From contig NW_014575563.1 of NCBI RefSeq assembly GCF_000708205.1, positions 799,361 to 863,360 of the forward strand: DNA of 64,000 bases. Direction: 5' to 3'. The DNA is from Mixia osmundae IAM 14324 (taxonomy: Eukaryota > Basidiomycota > Mixiomycetes > Mixiales > Mixiaceae). Position 1 is the stretch's first letter, and every line of letters starts with the position of its first letter. The translations under genes and the position numbers were made by a program. A model generated the notes under the pieces. It did no database searches and had not been told where the DNA came from. It saw only the letters and a list, made by a program, of their open reading frames with translations. This document shows, piece after piece, positions 34,366-46,268 of the stretch.

Positions 34366-34455
34366 GCCGTCAGGCGAAGCGACCCGACCGGCGCTGTTGG
34401 TCGAAACGCGTTGGCAGCATTTGCCGCGAAAACCGCCGCCCGAACGCTACAAAGG

Positions 34456-35762
34456 ATGATTGCTCAACGATTCAGTACCGCTCTCAGGTCTGCTGTTGCT
34501 CAGCGCGGCTTCTCGACCTCGAGCGCAAGCTTGACCAAGGTCGCTGTGCTCGGTGCAGCCGGTACGCGCTCTGCTTGAGAGCTGCGATAGGAAAAAGTCT
34601 GACAGAGGTGCACAGGCGGTATTGGCCAGCCACTGTCACTCTTGCTCAAGCAGAATCCAAAGGTCTCCGACTTGGCTCTCTATGATATCCGCGGCGCGCC
34701 AGGTGTAGCTGCAGACATGTCAGACCGACTCTTGCAGAGGCGTATATTCCGCTGATGAACAGCTTGCAGCTCTCACATCAACACTGCTTCCTCCACGACT
34801 GGCTATCTCGCCGACAACGATGGTCTCGCAAAGGCGCTCAAGGGCTCCGAGATCGTCGTCATCCCAGCTGGCGTTCCTCGCAAGCCAGGAATGAGCCGCG
34901 ATGATCTCTTCAATGTCAGGCTCGAGCTTCTCCAGCCCGGGCCCTCGCTTATGCTTGCCTCTTCAGACCAACGCATCCATCGTTCGAGACCTCGCAAAGG
35001 CTTGCGCCGAGCACTGCCCCAAGGCTCATCTGCTCATCATCTCCAACCCGGTCAACTCGACCGTGCCGATCTGTGCCGAGGTCTTCAAGGCCGCAGGCGT
35101 CTACGACCCAAAGAGGTTCGCTGACTCGTAGCATTTGGCCTGCTACATGCTCACAAGGCGAGCTACTGCAGACTATTCGGTGTCACAACACTCGATGTCG
35201 TTCGCTCGTCAAAGTTCTTGTCGACCCTCAAGGGCTCAGATCCTGCAAAGACCCGCGTCACCGTCGTTGGTGGTCATTCTGGCGTCACGATCGTGCCCAT
35301 CCTTTCGCAGACCGCTGAAGGCGAATCGATCGTTCAGGCAAATGATCAGCAGTACCTCGACCTCGTCAAGCGTATCCAATTCGGCGGTGATGAGGTCGTC
35401 AAGGCCAAGGATGGCGCAGGCTCTGCTACGCTCTCCATGGCTTTTGCGGGCGCTGTCTTCACCAACTCGCTTCTGCGCGCTATTGGCGGCGAGAAGGGTG
35501 TCGTCGAGCCGACTTTCGTCGACAGCCCGCTCTACAAGGACCAGGGTGTCGAATACTTTGCTTCCAATGTCGAGCTGGGACCCAATGGTGTCGAGAAGAT
35601 CCACCCAGTCGGCAAGCTCTCAGCAGCAGAGGAGGATCTCCTCAAGGCATGCTTGGCCGATCTTGCAAAGAACATCAAGAAGGGCAAAGTCAGTCGACCT
35701 TTATGCAAATCACACATTGATGATGCTCATTGATCTCGCAGGAATTCGTCGGTGCTGCATGA
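34456..35762 (+). CDS. MDH1: Mitochondrial malate dehydrogenase
   Basis: Exons 34456-34561, 34616-34718, 34770-34914, 34967-35115, 35172-35688 and 35742-35762 encode 346 residues. The enzyme interconverts malate and oxaloacetate with NAD in the TCA cycle. A basic/hydroxylated presequence ([24 protein letters not shown]) argues for the matrix form. The Rossmann motif [17 protein letters not shown] spans intron 1. Substrate Arg residues ([15 protein letters not shown]), [25 protein letters not shown] and the catalytic His in [12 protein letters not shown] are all present. All introns are GT-AG of 51-56 bp; the last exon is only 21 bases. Confidence 0.95.
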
Positions 35763-35795
35763 GCATCGAACTGAGTAGAAATGCAACCACTTTTG

Positions 35796-38126
35796 CTAGA
35801 CTGAATTGCGCAGAGGTCCCACAGAGACTATCTCTCGCGCTTGCCGCATCGCTTCAAGCTTGGCAGCTCGGCTGATCTTGCTCTGACGCTTCTCTTCTTC
35901 CTCTTTGGCTTTCTTCACTCGCGAGACTGCCTTCTTATTGGCCGAGTCCATACGGTTTTCGACCTTTTCGACCTTTGCCTTGAAGCCATGCTTAAGTCGC
36001 GTGATAATCGAAGCCGCTTGCCCCTTTGTCATCGAATCAACTTCGAGCTTCTGTCGACCGATATAGACTGGCGTTCGACGGGATGACCCTTCGATTCGTT
36101 CTGCTTGATCTGCGCTTCGCAAGCGCATATGCACCCAGTCTTTCTGCGCATCACTTGCTTGAGCATTACGCCAGGGTGCATTGGCGAGCAGTCGCATAGC
36201 GCCAAAAGCCGTTCCGCGAGCTCTCACACGGGTTACGAAGGTGTCACAGCCCTGAACAGCAGCGAGCAGTGTAGCGTTTGTCAAGATGACGCGTGGACGA
36301 AGGTAGCGGCCCGCAGTCGCCGAATGCCGATTCGTAGGAGTATAGCTTGCCTCAAAGACTGCAAAATTGGTTAGTACGATAAGGTGGGGCTCAATGAGAG
36401 ACGCACCGGGAGCAGATTGATCGCTTCCGTCAGTTCCCTTCATGGGCATGACATTGATGTGACCTTCGCCCAACAGGTCAAGGATGTAGCGATTCTCTCC
36501 CAGACCTGTCCAAGCGTTCCGCGACATCCGACCTATGTAGGTCGCTGTGCCGCTGAAGTCTTGCGAGAGATCGTAAGCCGAGTCATAGTCTTTGTAGATA
36601 ATGGATTTCGGCTCCATCACGCCGGTGATTTCAGGCTCGCTAGCTGTCTGTCGCAGCTCCGCCTGTCTTTCGGCTTGGATGCGCTGAAGATTGGCAAGCT
36701 CGGCAGGATCGAGTGCTTCGATCTGGATGTCAGGATCGAGTCCGTACAGTGTCGGCGTGCAGATGACGCCCCGTTCGCAGTTGCCAACGACGTCGAGGAT
36801 GAGACAGTCTCTTTTGCCAGGACTGAGACGCATACCGCGACCGATCATCTGCGAGAAGATATTGCGCGATCGTGTTGGTCTGGCAAGCAGAACGCAATCG
36901 ATGTTGGGCACGTCAGCTCCTTCCGTCAGAATAGCGCAGTTGACGAGAACAGGAAATACGCCTGCACGGAAGTCGCTGAGGAGAGTTTGTCTTTCGCCAA
37001 GAGGCGTTCCAGCAAAGATGTACCGCGCTTCGACGCCGATAGCTCGGAAAGCATTCGTCAGTGCGACAACGTGAGCCACGTTGACGGCGAATACGAGTGT
37101 CGATTTCCGCGTCGATGCTCGATCAAGCCATGCGCGAACGACGAGGTTATTGACTGTAGGCGTATTAACGATACTAGCGAGACTTGTGCTAGAAAAATCG
37201 CCGTTTGCCTTGCTGATCTTGATCTTGGAAAAGTCGAAGTCGGCTTTGACCGTCGTGAAGCGCACATGCGAAAGACTGCAAACGGCCGAGTCAGGCAGGA
37301 CTGCCTGTACGGTGATGTTACTCACTATTTCTCGTCCATCATCTCCAGGAAGTCTTTGTGGTAAACGATCTCATCAAATACTTTGCCAAGTCCGATGCCG
37401 TCGTGCCTGCTGAAAGTCGCAGAGAAGCCGATGAGAGGCACATCAGCTGCCACCGTTGTTGCTATTGAGTCTTCAATGACATCTGGACTGGCCTCCGGAA
37501 CAACACGCGAGTTGAAATGCGATAGTATGCGCCTGTACGAGCCAGCGGCGGCATGATGCGCCTCGTCGACGATGATAGCCTTGTAATCTAGCGGATCATA
37601 CTTGAGCAATCGTTCTGAGCCTGGCCGACCCAGCGTCTGCACCATGCAAACCGTCACATCCGCCTGCCCGGATGCCTTGTGCTTCGCGCCTTGCTCGATC
37701 TCGACGATCTGTCCGTACGTCAGCCTTTGTCATGGACACGTCGACGATTGTCTCACTAGGTCTGGCCATGCAGAGGTGATATGTCTGGCAGCTTGACGTG
37801 CAAGTTCGATAGAGTGTACGAGCACGATGACTCGTTTGCTTTGCGTCGTGCGCTCGGGCAGCTGCTTAATCAACTGAGTGAAGATTGTGGTCTTGCCAGA
37901 GCCTGAATGTCTCAGGCTGTCTATCAACGCCTTACATACGCCACGGACGGCACAACGGACCTGTTGGACTGGACACGCCGATACGAGTCACGCCTCGACG
38001 AAGCGCAGCCAGGCAGGAGTCTATACAATCCTTCTGATATGGTCTTAGTCGTACAGACGACTGCTCGGGCGATGCAGCGACGTTGCTTGCACGTCGTGTC
38101 TGCTGACCGAGACGCAATGTCGTCAT
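35796..38126 (-). CDS. IRC3: Mitochondrial SF2 helicase of the IRC3 type
   Basis: Exons 38126-37961, 37902-37757, 37708-37326, 37275-36407 and 36358-35796 encode 708 residues. Irc3 is a branch-specific DNA helicase needed for mitochondrial DNA maintenance. The motifs are in order: LRPYQKDCIDSCL (Q-motif region), SSPTGSGKTTIF across intron 1, VDEAHHAAAGSYRRIL, IGFSATFSR, STLVFAVNVAHV, ILTEGADVPNIDCVLLARPT and QMIGRGMRLSPGK. The N-terminus has basic residues without acidic ones for about 20 positions, fitting mitochondrial import. Intron 4 (36359-36406, 48 bp) is in frame and open, but has a CTAAC branch site and TTGCAG, so I treat it as spliced. Confidence 0.88.
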
Positions 38127-38336
38127 TCGATCTTGTTTGATCAATCTTTCGAGAAAGCAAGAGATGCCAACATAGCTGCTCTGGCAGCGCCTTGTCTGGT
38201 TCACAGCGACGGTGATGTTGCATGAGTGCTGAGCCGCAAGCGTGAGGGGAAAGCGCCGCATGGCCAGCGAGGAGGAGGATATATCGATAACGTCGTTACA
38301 GCAGCGCGCTTGCAGCTTGCACGCCGGCGCCGGCGC

Positions 38337-39710
38337 ATGTCCTTCAAGCGTCGCACACCTTCCGCACCGGGGCAGGTTGCTCAGAGCGCATTGACAGGCA
38401 CCAAACTCAGTGCCTACAACTCTGCGACTCTTGCATCTACGGGCGTTGCTGCTCTTGACGATATTTTGGGCGGGGGTCAACCTCTCGGCACTGTTCTGCT
38501 TCTCGAAGAGGACCATGCATCGAGCTATGCCAAACTGCTGCTCAAATTTTATCTATCTCAAGGTCTGAGCTGCAAAGACCATCGTCTGTTGCTCGTCTCG
38601 AGCTCCTTAGGCGAAGGAGATGCGCCCGATGCCATTTTTGCCTCACTCATGGCTGCCGAGGACACGAGTATAACCAGCTCGGAGACAGTGACCGCACCTC
38701 AACTAGATATGAAGATCGCCTTTCGCTATGCTGGTCTCAAGCGATTCGAGTCAGGCGTGCCAGACAGTGTGCCGACAAGTGAGCCTGTGCATCCCGAGCA
38801 CGCGACGACCTGCTGAGCGAGATTGGTACAGCAGGTAGCACGGACGCGTATTGCTCAGCCTTTGATCTCACAAGGACACGTTCAGTAATACAAGCGGAGC
38901 AGCAGCGAATGAGTCACATCGATGCGGCATCACATAGCCTAGAAGACGTCCTGAGCAGTGTCAAAGAAGCGAGCCTAGCAGCTCAACAGGGACAGTATGT
39001 CCTTCGCGTAGTGCTGCAATCATTCATTGGGCCGCAGTGGAACGATGTATCGGCGACAGTATGTCACATCACCTTTCCACTGGCTTCTTGTACTCATATC
39101 TGCGCAGCTCATCATGAGATTCCTCATGGAATTACGGTCGATTGTCCGCAAGAGTCCGGTGGTCGTCGTGATCTCGTCACCCACTCATCTCATTGATGAC
39201 AAAGCGCTGACGCAGCGAGTGCGGCACTGCTGTGACGGCGTACTCGGACTCGAAAGTTTCATCGGCAGACCGGATTTGGCTGCCGCATTCCCTCGCTATT
39301 CCGGCCTGTTACACGTCACGACGTTGCCTGCAGTGAATAGTCTGGTACCTTCTTCGACCAAGCTTTCGGTGCTGCGAGGGCTGGCAGCGGGTAGTGCAGC
39401 TTCGTCGGGTGCCGGCGGATTAGACAATAATCTCGCTTTCAGACTCAAGAGGAAGCGCTTCGTCATAGAGACCCTGCATCTCGACGTCGAAGGAGGTGTC
39501 GGTGAGCGACAGATTCCAAAGGCAGAGGCACAACCGGTCGGCGGAGGCGAGAAGCTCAAAGTCGACGCTGAAGCCAGACCGGTTGCTTCTGCTCTTCGAT
39601 CTAAGGATGCGAAACGAAGTATACCTCGTGCAGGCGTCAGATTCCGCGCGACAGAAGAGACGGAGACCCCGCCAGTGGTAGAGGCGGCGCATCTACATGA
39701 AGATTGGTAG
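38337..39710 (+). CDS. ELP4: Elongator complex subunit 4 (PAXNEB family)
   Basis: Exons 38337-38778, 38832-39058 and 39108-39710 encode 423 residues. Elp4 is a RecA-like subunit of the Elp456 ring, required for wobble-uridine modification of tRNA. The start MSFKRRTPSAPG, the GVAALDDILGGGQPLGTVLLLEEDHASSYAKLLLKFYLSQG block, MKIAFRYAGLKRFES and SAFDLTR are diagnostic. As in the family, the Walker A is degenerate. Exon 3 carries LIMRFLMELRSIVRKSPVVVVIS and a C-terminal GLHVTTLP-like strand. The first intron donor was set at GTGAGC (38779) rather than an upstream GTGTGC because of consensus and length. Confidence 0.9.
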
Positions 39711-39774
39711 CATTACAGAATGGGATGTACAACAAATTGCTTGCTTGTTGGTACATTGTTGCACAGCACGGACC

Positions 39775-41140
39775 TTACAAAAAGTAGAGTAGCGAGGCAG
39801 GCGCCTTTGCTGGTATTCCCCGAGAGTCCTGAAGACACGCTGTCAGCTAGCTTGGAGTAATGAGTTTGATGAACATACTTGTGCAGCTGCATTGAAATTC
39901 TCATACTTTTGGTTGAGGTCTTCATCGAGCTGGAGGACAGAGGCAACGTTGCCACACCTGTATGCAAGTCAGCTGAATGCTTTGTTATGTGTCGTGTTAC
40001 TGACCTATAGCAATAATTAGGGGCACTCCACACGGTGACGATCGTGTTGTCGAACATGAGCTTGTGGCCCTCCATCACCTGCAGGGTCGGTGAGATGGGC
40101 AGTGGATGACGAGTGGGCTACTGACAAGCTGATGGGCTCGGGCGATGAGATCAAGGTCGTTTGAATGTATGAATTGCTTCGTGATGGGACCGCCGAACAG
40201 AAAGCCGGCCCCTCGCGGTGAGATACCCCATCCGTCCATCTCTGTTTAGCCCAGAAATCTACATCAGATCCTGCGCATTGGGGGACGGAATGCGGCTCAC
40301 CTTCTGGATCTGACCATAGCAGATCGCACATCGGCCCGTCGTGCGGGACCTCTTGCTTTCGATCGAGCAGTTTGATCTGATCTAGGGTATGTATTGCAGG
40401 ACTACCCACGAACGATGTGAGCACGAAACAAAGACAGCATGAGCGACTCGCCTCAGTCCACCGTGTACACAGAAGACGCGGCCATCGACTATGGCTCCTA
40501 GTGCGAGATAATCAAAGACCTCGCAGCAGTAGCGCCATACGGACGCGCTGCCATACTTCCGCTGGCATTCGTCGTAGAAGCCATAGACTTGTGTGATCTG
40601 GCGCGACTCGTGATTGCCTCTGATGAGTGTCATCCTGTCTGGGTATCGAACCTTGAGCGCGAGCAGCAGCAAGAACGTCTCGACAGAATAGAAGCCGCGG
40701 TCGACAAAGTCGCCTGCCGTTTCCAAGAATCAGCTGAGCTCGGGCGATCAGAGGAGAAGGAACAGACCCATGAAGAGGTAGTTGGTATCGGGACATTGGC
40801 CTCCGATGGTGAAGAGCTCCATGAGATCCCAGAACTGACCATGTATGTCACCACATATCTGCTCTTTGCCACTCAGCTCTGTCTTACGCGCACTCGCTAT
40901 CCGCGCGAGCGGTCGAGTTCAGACTGACGGTGACGGGTGCATCTATCCATTGCACGTTGGCTTCTTCGATGAGGATCTCTCGTGCCTTGAGGCAGAGCTC
41001 TTTGACCTGATACTCTGATAGAGGTTCGCATCGTTTCAACTGCTCGATTTGCCTGGTCGATGTTGCACAAGAAGTCAGACACTTGTCGTTGGAAGCGGCA
41101 GCCGGTGTGCGCACCTGTCGAGATCACTGCCGGGCGTCAT
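39775..41140 (-). CDS. PPH3: Protein phosphatase 4 catalytic subunit
   Basis: Nine exons (41140-41115, 41052-40929, 40858-40768, 40713-40452, 40401-40301, 40241-40126, 40078-40005, 39957-39879, 39828-39775) encode 308 residues, the family length. All metal ligands are visible: GDIHGQ, GDFVDRG, RGNHES, and later the conserved His in ARAHQLVMEG. The ending [17 protein letters not shown] carries the YFL tail of PP2A-like enzymes. The N-terminus ([18 protein letters not shown]) favours PP4 over PP2A or PP6. PP4 acts in DNA-damage checkpoint recovery (gamma-H2A). Intron 4 (40402-40451) needs a GC donor (AG|GCGAGT); splicing gives [14 protein letters not shown]. Confidence 0.94.
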
Positions 41141-41232
41141 GCCAGGTAGATCTGACGGGTCCCGGTGAGCAGCGAGATGTCAAAAATCAAATCTACGCGC
41201 AACGGAAAATCTCTCAGACAGCGCCGCAATCG

Positions 41233-41940
41233 ATGGCCGAACGACCTGCACGACGCCCACGAGGCTGCTTCCGATGCGGCAAGGACGACCACCTGGCAGC
41301 GTCATGCCCATCTGAAGTGAAGCTGTGCTTCAACTGCGCGAGTCCGGATCATTCACTGGCAGAATGCTCAGAGGAGCGAAAGCCGATGTCGATGACCTGC
41401 TACAACTGTCAAGGCCAAGGACATCGGGCGGCAGACTGCACCGAGGCACGCGTTGCTCGACCGGAGAAGCTATGCTACACTTGTGGCCAGGGCGGTCACG
41501 TTGCGTCGGCTTGTGATCAAGGTCAGACGGCTCCGGCAAAGCTGCCTGCGCCAGTTGCCGAAGCACCCTCGCGATCGAAAGCTCCGAGACAGGATCGAGT
41601 GCTGACTTGCCATCGCTGTGCGTCTGCTCGTTCGCTCATTGAATGTCAGGCATTGACAAAAAAAGAGTATCTCACAGGTGGACAAGATGGACATTTTGCG
41701 AGAGACTGCAGTGCTGCCGATCCCATCTCACCGCGAGAACCGTCTGCCAGACCACCTCGCACGAAGACTTGCCATTCTTGCGGAGGTGCTCATCTCATTC
41801 GTGACTGCCCGACAGCAACAGACCGACCGGCCGCAAAAACGTGCTACAATTGCGGTCTTTCGGGTCATCTGTCGCGCAATTGCTCACAGCCGAGTGCAAC
41901 GACCGTCGAAAGCGCTCCCGCTGCACCGCTCGTCTCCTGA
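41233..41940 (+). CDS. GIS2: Zinc-knuckle nucleic-acid-binding protein (Gis2/CNBP type)
   Basis: Exons 41233-41617 and 41678-41940 encode 215 residues with seven CCHC knuckles: CFRCGKDDHLAASC, CFNCASPDHSLAEC, CYNCQGQGHRAADC, CYTCGQGGHVASAC, CHRCGQDGHFARDC (restored by splicing), CHSCGGAHLIRDC and CYNCGLSGHLSRNC. Gis2/CNBP bind G-rich single-stranded RNA or DNA and act in translation and stress granules. Knuckle six is one residue short between the second Cys and the His. The first knuckle has Asp in place of Gly before His. Linkers are Pro/Ala/Arg-rich. It is head to head with PP4, with 92 bp between starts. Confidence 0.9.
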   Translation: MAERPARRPRGCFRCGKDDHLAASCPSEVKLCFNCASPDHSLAECSEERKPMSMTCYNCQGQGHRAADCTEARVARPEKLCYTCGQGGHVASACDQGQTAPAKLPAPVAEAPSRSKAPRQDRVLTCHRCASARSLIECQALTKKEYLTGGQDGHFARDCSAADPISPREPSARPPRTKTCHSCGGAHLIRDCPTATDRPAAKTCYNCGLSGHLSRNCSQPSATTVESAPAAPLVS

Positions 41941-42182
41941 GCTCACGTTGGCGCGATTGAGACCCGAGAGAGCCAGCCAAAATGACAGCAGATGCAAGCA
42001 GAGAAAGACCTCATAATGCTATACCCCTCTCCCGACAGCAGAAGCATCTATCTACAGATTGCAGAAGTGACACAACATGCATATCCTTCGGTGTCTCTTG
42101 TAACCTCGAGCGTAGCCTCGCCACCCGTCCCGTCGTTAGCTTTCCTCGGCATCCTCAGGCCACACTACGCTCGGCTCTTGCA

Positions 42183-42690
42183 TCACACCTGCCGCGGATG
42201 AGCAGTGTCAGCTTCTGTGCATGTGGCAGAGCCAGCTTGTGAACCTTTGTGCTGGAACCCGATGCCGAGGATTGCTCCCTCTTCGAGTCCGTGATCGCTC
42301 AACCTTGACCCGTCGGACAGGCGATCCCACTCTTGCCGTCTTGCATCCCTCGAACTGACCACCAACCGGAACAGGCCAAGCTCATCGGGCTTCAGCCGAG
42401 CGTAGTCCATCTCTGGCTCGTCAAGCGCGATCACCTCGTCCTCATCCGTCATATCTGGCGCTTTGACCGAGGACGTCTGCGCGCTGCGAGACGACAAGGC
42501 GGTCAGGAGGAGCTTCTTGAGCTCTGTCGTCGTCATGCTCGGTCTGACGGGTAGGATGACGGTGACTGTGCGATAGAGCGGCGTGAGCTGATGCTTGACA
42601 CAAATGAGATGAGCGAACCTCTGCGGTGTTTGAGCCGCAAACAAGTCGGTATGCTTGCCTGTTCGCACTCATCAGGCTGTCTCGGACCAT
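42183..42690 (-). CDS. Small protein, possibly ubiquitin-fold; 5' exon unresolved
   Basis: The main exon (42620 or 42618 down to 42183) encodes about 145 residues beginning RFAHLICVKHQLTPLYRTVTVILPVRPSMTTTELKKLL, an alternating-strand then helix pattern typical of ubiquitin-like folds, then an acidic segment and HGLEEGAILGIGFQHKG. Two starts are phase-correct: an ATG-only first exon at 42690-42688 with a 67-bp GT-AG intron, or ATG 42672 with a 40-bp GC-AG intron (AG|GCAAGC). I prefer the first for intron length and acceptor. I do not recognise the family. Ubiquitin fold is inference from the strand pattern only. Confidence 0.5.
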
Positions 42691-42842
42691 CTGGGCGAGA
42701 CATGACTGACCATCTTGAGCACAAGCGTCGGACAGAGCGAGCAGAGGCGAGGGCGGGCGTCGGTCGAACGCGTTACGTTGTCGGATAGCGTGACGAGTCG
42801 ACGACAGAGCGATCACTGGCCAGCCCCTGCTGTCGGCTCAAC

Positions 42843-44635
42843 ATGGACTATCAGGACGACGATGATGTAGGGAGGAATATCTGGTCGAGCTCAAATGATC
42901 CCACGCCACCAGAACTGTCCGGCTTCAGCAGCTTTCCCTCGCTCGGCACACTCAGATCAGGTCCTCACACTCAACCGCACTCTGACGATGAAGAACACAT
43001 AGGGTTCGGTCGACAGGACCCTTTCGAGCCAGGCGGTGTGCCAACGGAGCAACAGCAGGCGGACGTACCGGGTCAGGATGACTTTATGGGCGCGAGTCGC
43101 GATGATGCGCTTCAGCTGCCTGGCCTTGCAAGTGATCATTCTCGATCGTCAGTCAGCTTGTCATCTGCCACAACAGATGAGGATGATTTCGCCGAAGCGC
43201 CCGAGTCACACGAGGTCTCTTCCTACGTCCACGCAGAATCAATGGAACGCCACAACACCGTCGCGCCGATCAGCACTACGCCATTGGTCCTGGCACACAG
43301 CCCCGCAAGCGACCGCACATCCCTAGATACAGTTCAGCCGTCACTAACGAGACTATCTATCGAGCCCAGCAGCGCAACACAGGACGACTTTGACGACTTT
43401 GGTGACTTTGGCGCCGGCAACGATGGTGCGCAAGACGACGATGACTTTGGCGATTTCGACGAAGTACCTGTTAGTGCTGCCTCGATACGAAGGCCGCCTT
43501 CCTTCTCGGAGATGGACGGAGGCTTCGAGAGCTTCAGACCTGTCGCATCCGCTTCCAGAGTCATGGATAGTTTTGCCAGTCCTACAGATCCGTCCGCCTG
43601 GTCTGCGTCCTCACATACGCGGGTTAGTAGCCCTTTCATGATGGCTTCCGACGTTGGTCTGAATGCCCCCACAGCCAAGTGTGACGCCATTGGACCTCAC
43701 GAAAGCGACAAGTGTTGAGGAGCTGGCTGGCCCGATACAAGCCATCCTCTCAGTCGTCTTCCCAGAAGAGACATTGCCTCCGCTGGCGGATGCTCCCAAT
43801 CGATCCAGAGAGGGCTCAGAGATACTCATCTCAGAAGAAAGGTGTGTCTTTACAGCAAAAGGTCCAGCTTGTGCGCTGATCTGAATGGCACAGTCGGGAG
43901 CTGTACGCACAACTCTCACGTCCTCCACTAGGCCCACCACTCGACTGGAAACGATCACGGATACGCCGAGACTTCTTTATTGCTCTTGGCATACCTATCA
44001 ACCTTGATGAGGTCTTGCGTTTCCACCTTTTGATGGAACATTACTGAGCGTCAGGATAGATGACTCAACCCGCACAGAAGCCTGTCGCAACGCTGATACT
44101 ACCATCCGAGCGTCCGGCGACGCAAGGCGAGTAGCATGAGCTCCTTTGTCATCATCGGCTAATATCGTCGCACAGGCAAAGCGGGATCCAAGCGCACGGT
44201 GCTTTCGCCAGAAGCGCTCGTTGCGTCGACGCTGCGGCGGGACCGTGCTCAAACGTTACTGTCACTCACGCCAGAGCATCTCAATCGGCTCGACGCGACT
44301 AAATTGAAGTCACACCGGAACGAGCTTTGCAGATTATCAGAGAACGCGAGCGAGGCACTCACGAAGCTGCTCGAAGCCAGAGAGTCGCTGCAGGTCGACG
44401 AGGTGACATATAACTCGATGATACAGGTGCGGATCTCCTGGTGATCGAAACGGCTCATTGACCGGTATGACAGGACTTGGTGACTACTGCCCAGAAAGTC
44501 AAATTACCATCTTCGACCAAGCGTGGATCTGGCAGAGCATCGCCGCGATCCTTCTTTGGCAAGGACAGACCGAGCAGTCCTGCTCCTCCTGATCTACATA
44601 GCGCGAGCGTGTCTCGACAGGCCTCCATGCAATGA
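42843..44635 (+). CDS. Laa2/aftiphilin-like clathrin-adaptor accessory protein (DUF5102)
   Basis: Exons 42843-43622, 43675-43841, 43894-44011, 44060-44126, 44176-44426 and 44474-44635 encode 514 residues. Acidic Phe motifs (DDFDDFGDFGAG and DDDDFGDFDEV near residues 180-215) are gamma-ear-binding signals as in aftiphilin and yeast Laa2, accessory factors of AP-1 vesicle traffic. A conserved block follows (RELYAQLSRPPLGPPLDWKRSRIRRDFFIALGIPINLDE). The C-terminal third holds a helical region (LSLTPEHLNRLDATKLKSHRNELCRLSENASEALTKLLEARESLQ) probably forming a coiled coil. Intron 4 (44127-44175) must use a GC donor (AG|GCGAGT); the nearby GT gives the wrong frame. The DUF number is from memory. 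Confidence 0.75.
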
Positions 44636-44706
44636 GTGGTACCCCGCGTTTGCTTGGACGCGCTTCGATCGCATGCCATCCATCGCTTTGCGGACGGAAA
44701 CTTGCC

Positions 44707-45783
44707 ATGAGACCTAAGGATGACTTTGACAACGATGATTACGAGACGATAGGATCACTTCCACAGGATGATCCCCGTCGGACAGAGCGCCCGCTCACCC
44801 AAGACGAAGAGGATGACGATGACGCACCGCTAGACCTGCAGCCTCTGACCGCCGATTCTTTGCGCGCTCTGCGGCGGCTGTCTCGCTATAAGGCCGGACC
44901 TGATAAGTGGCCAATGAGACGACGGGCGGCAGTACTCGTGGCGCTGTTTGCAGGCAGACGAGGACATCTGCGTGTTGTCCTGTCTACTCGAGCAGCAGAT
45001 ATGCGCGCACATGTGAGTCAAGTGCTGACCTGCACACACTGTGAGCTGACGCCAATGCTGGACTCAGCCCGGCGAAGTCGCTCTACCAGGAGGCAAGATG
45101 GAGGCAAGTCTGCCTGCTGTGCAATGCCTGTCCGCAGCTCATCCATGGCCTTGTAGTCGGCAGATCTCGATCTCGCCTATACTGCAAGAAGAGAGGCTTT
45201 TGAGGAGATCGGTCTACCCGTCAACACGCATTCGGTGCGGTACCTCACGAGCTTACGACCGTTCCTCACCCGGTCGTGTCTGATTGTCACCCCCGTCGTC
45301 GTATTCGTTCTCGACTCGTCGATACAAAGCAAGCTCAACCCTGCTGAGGTCTCTGCTGTCTTTTCGCATCCGCTGCAAGGTTTCATACAGAACACCCCTC
45401 AAAGCCATGTCACAGATGTCGTTCCACCCCTTGTTGCGCAAGGAAAGAAGCCGTACCGGATGCAATACGATATGCCGTGGTACAGAAACGCGCCCTACAG
45501 GATGCATCGCTTCGAGAACGCTCGTCAGCATATCATTGGTTTCACCGCGTAAGATATTCCAAGACTGTGGTGGAAGCAAGGAGCTAAGACTCTGGCTGTT
45601 CACAGTGATATACTGATTGAAGTGGCGACGATAGCTTACGGCTCGCCTGACTTTGAGCGACGAGCGCCCGGACAGCTCTCGAGGCGAAAGCTCATCTCCC
45701 ATGCACTCCACCACGAAGATGTCTTTCTGCCGGCTGCTACATCCGAACGTCAGACACCACACGATCGGCGAAGTCGGCTATGA
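44707..45783 (+). CDS. PCD1: Nudix hydrolase of the coenzyme A diphosphatase (Pcd1) type
   Basis: Exons 44707-45012, 45068-45103, 45157-45548 and 45606-45783 encode 303 residues. The Nudix box is assembled over three exons: ALPGGKMESADLDLAYTARREAFEEIGL, matching GX5EX7REUXEEXGU apart from small spacing differences. Upstream VVLSTRAADMRAHPGEV is the UPF0035-type lead-in (LT.R....HxGEV) of peroxisomal CoA/NUDT7-8 enzymes. Intron 2 (45104-45156) uses a GC donor directly after ATG GAG. I see no clear PTS1: the C-terminus is RRSRL, a weak SRL-like tail that might serve for peroxisomal import. The open frame begins at an ATG overlapping the previous stop (44632), but ATG 44707 is a more credible start. 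Confidence 0.87.
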
Positions 45784-46268
45784 CGACGCTCAGTGCAGGA
45801 CGGGCAAGCTTTCGTCAGGAAAGACTCGCGACGCGCAAAGGCCTTTAGAACATAAATCCGTCAACGAAGACACTAGCCGTCACATCAATGATGCAGGGCG
45901 GCACAACGATCAGCTTGTGCGCATAGCGTGGGAATAGTATGGGAGACAGTCCCGTCTCTACATAGCTTGGCAACGGCACACACGAGGCTATGTGAATCTT
46001 GAACAAGCACAAATCAGCTACCGAGACTTGACATTCACGAGATCCACCCGGGCTGCAGCAAGAACGAAAAGCGCACATAGGCACTCTGCTCGACTTTGGG
46101 CAGTGGTGCAAGCCAAAATATGTCCCTCTGCAGCAGAAGGCTGCTCCGACGTGGATATGAACGGAAGAGCAATACCGCCCACATCGCACACGAAGCCGAC
46201 ATGGTGTCAGTGTAGCAGAAAACATGTATGCATTTGCCACTATGCGCGTAGAATGCCGGAGGCAGGCC

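Noticed and set aside
35135-35875. 246-codon plus open frame
   Set aside because: Overlaps malate dehydrogenase exon 5 in another frame; Ser/Arg-rich shadow.
36384-37364. 326-codon plus open frame
   Set aside because: Antisense to conserved IRC3 helicase motifs, no family resemblance; a shadow of biased codon use.
44632-44706. Start of the Nudix protein at an ATG overlapping the previous gene's TGA
   Set aside because: A eukaryotic 5' leader would then lie inside the preceding gene; the internal ATG 44707 better fits the family N-terminus.
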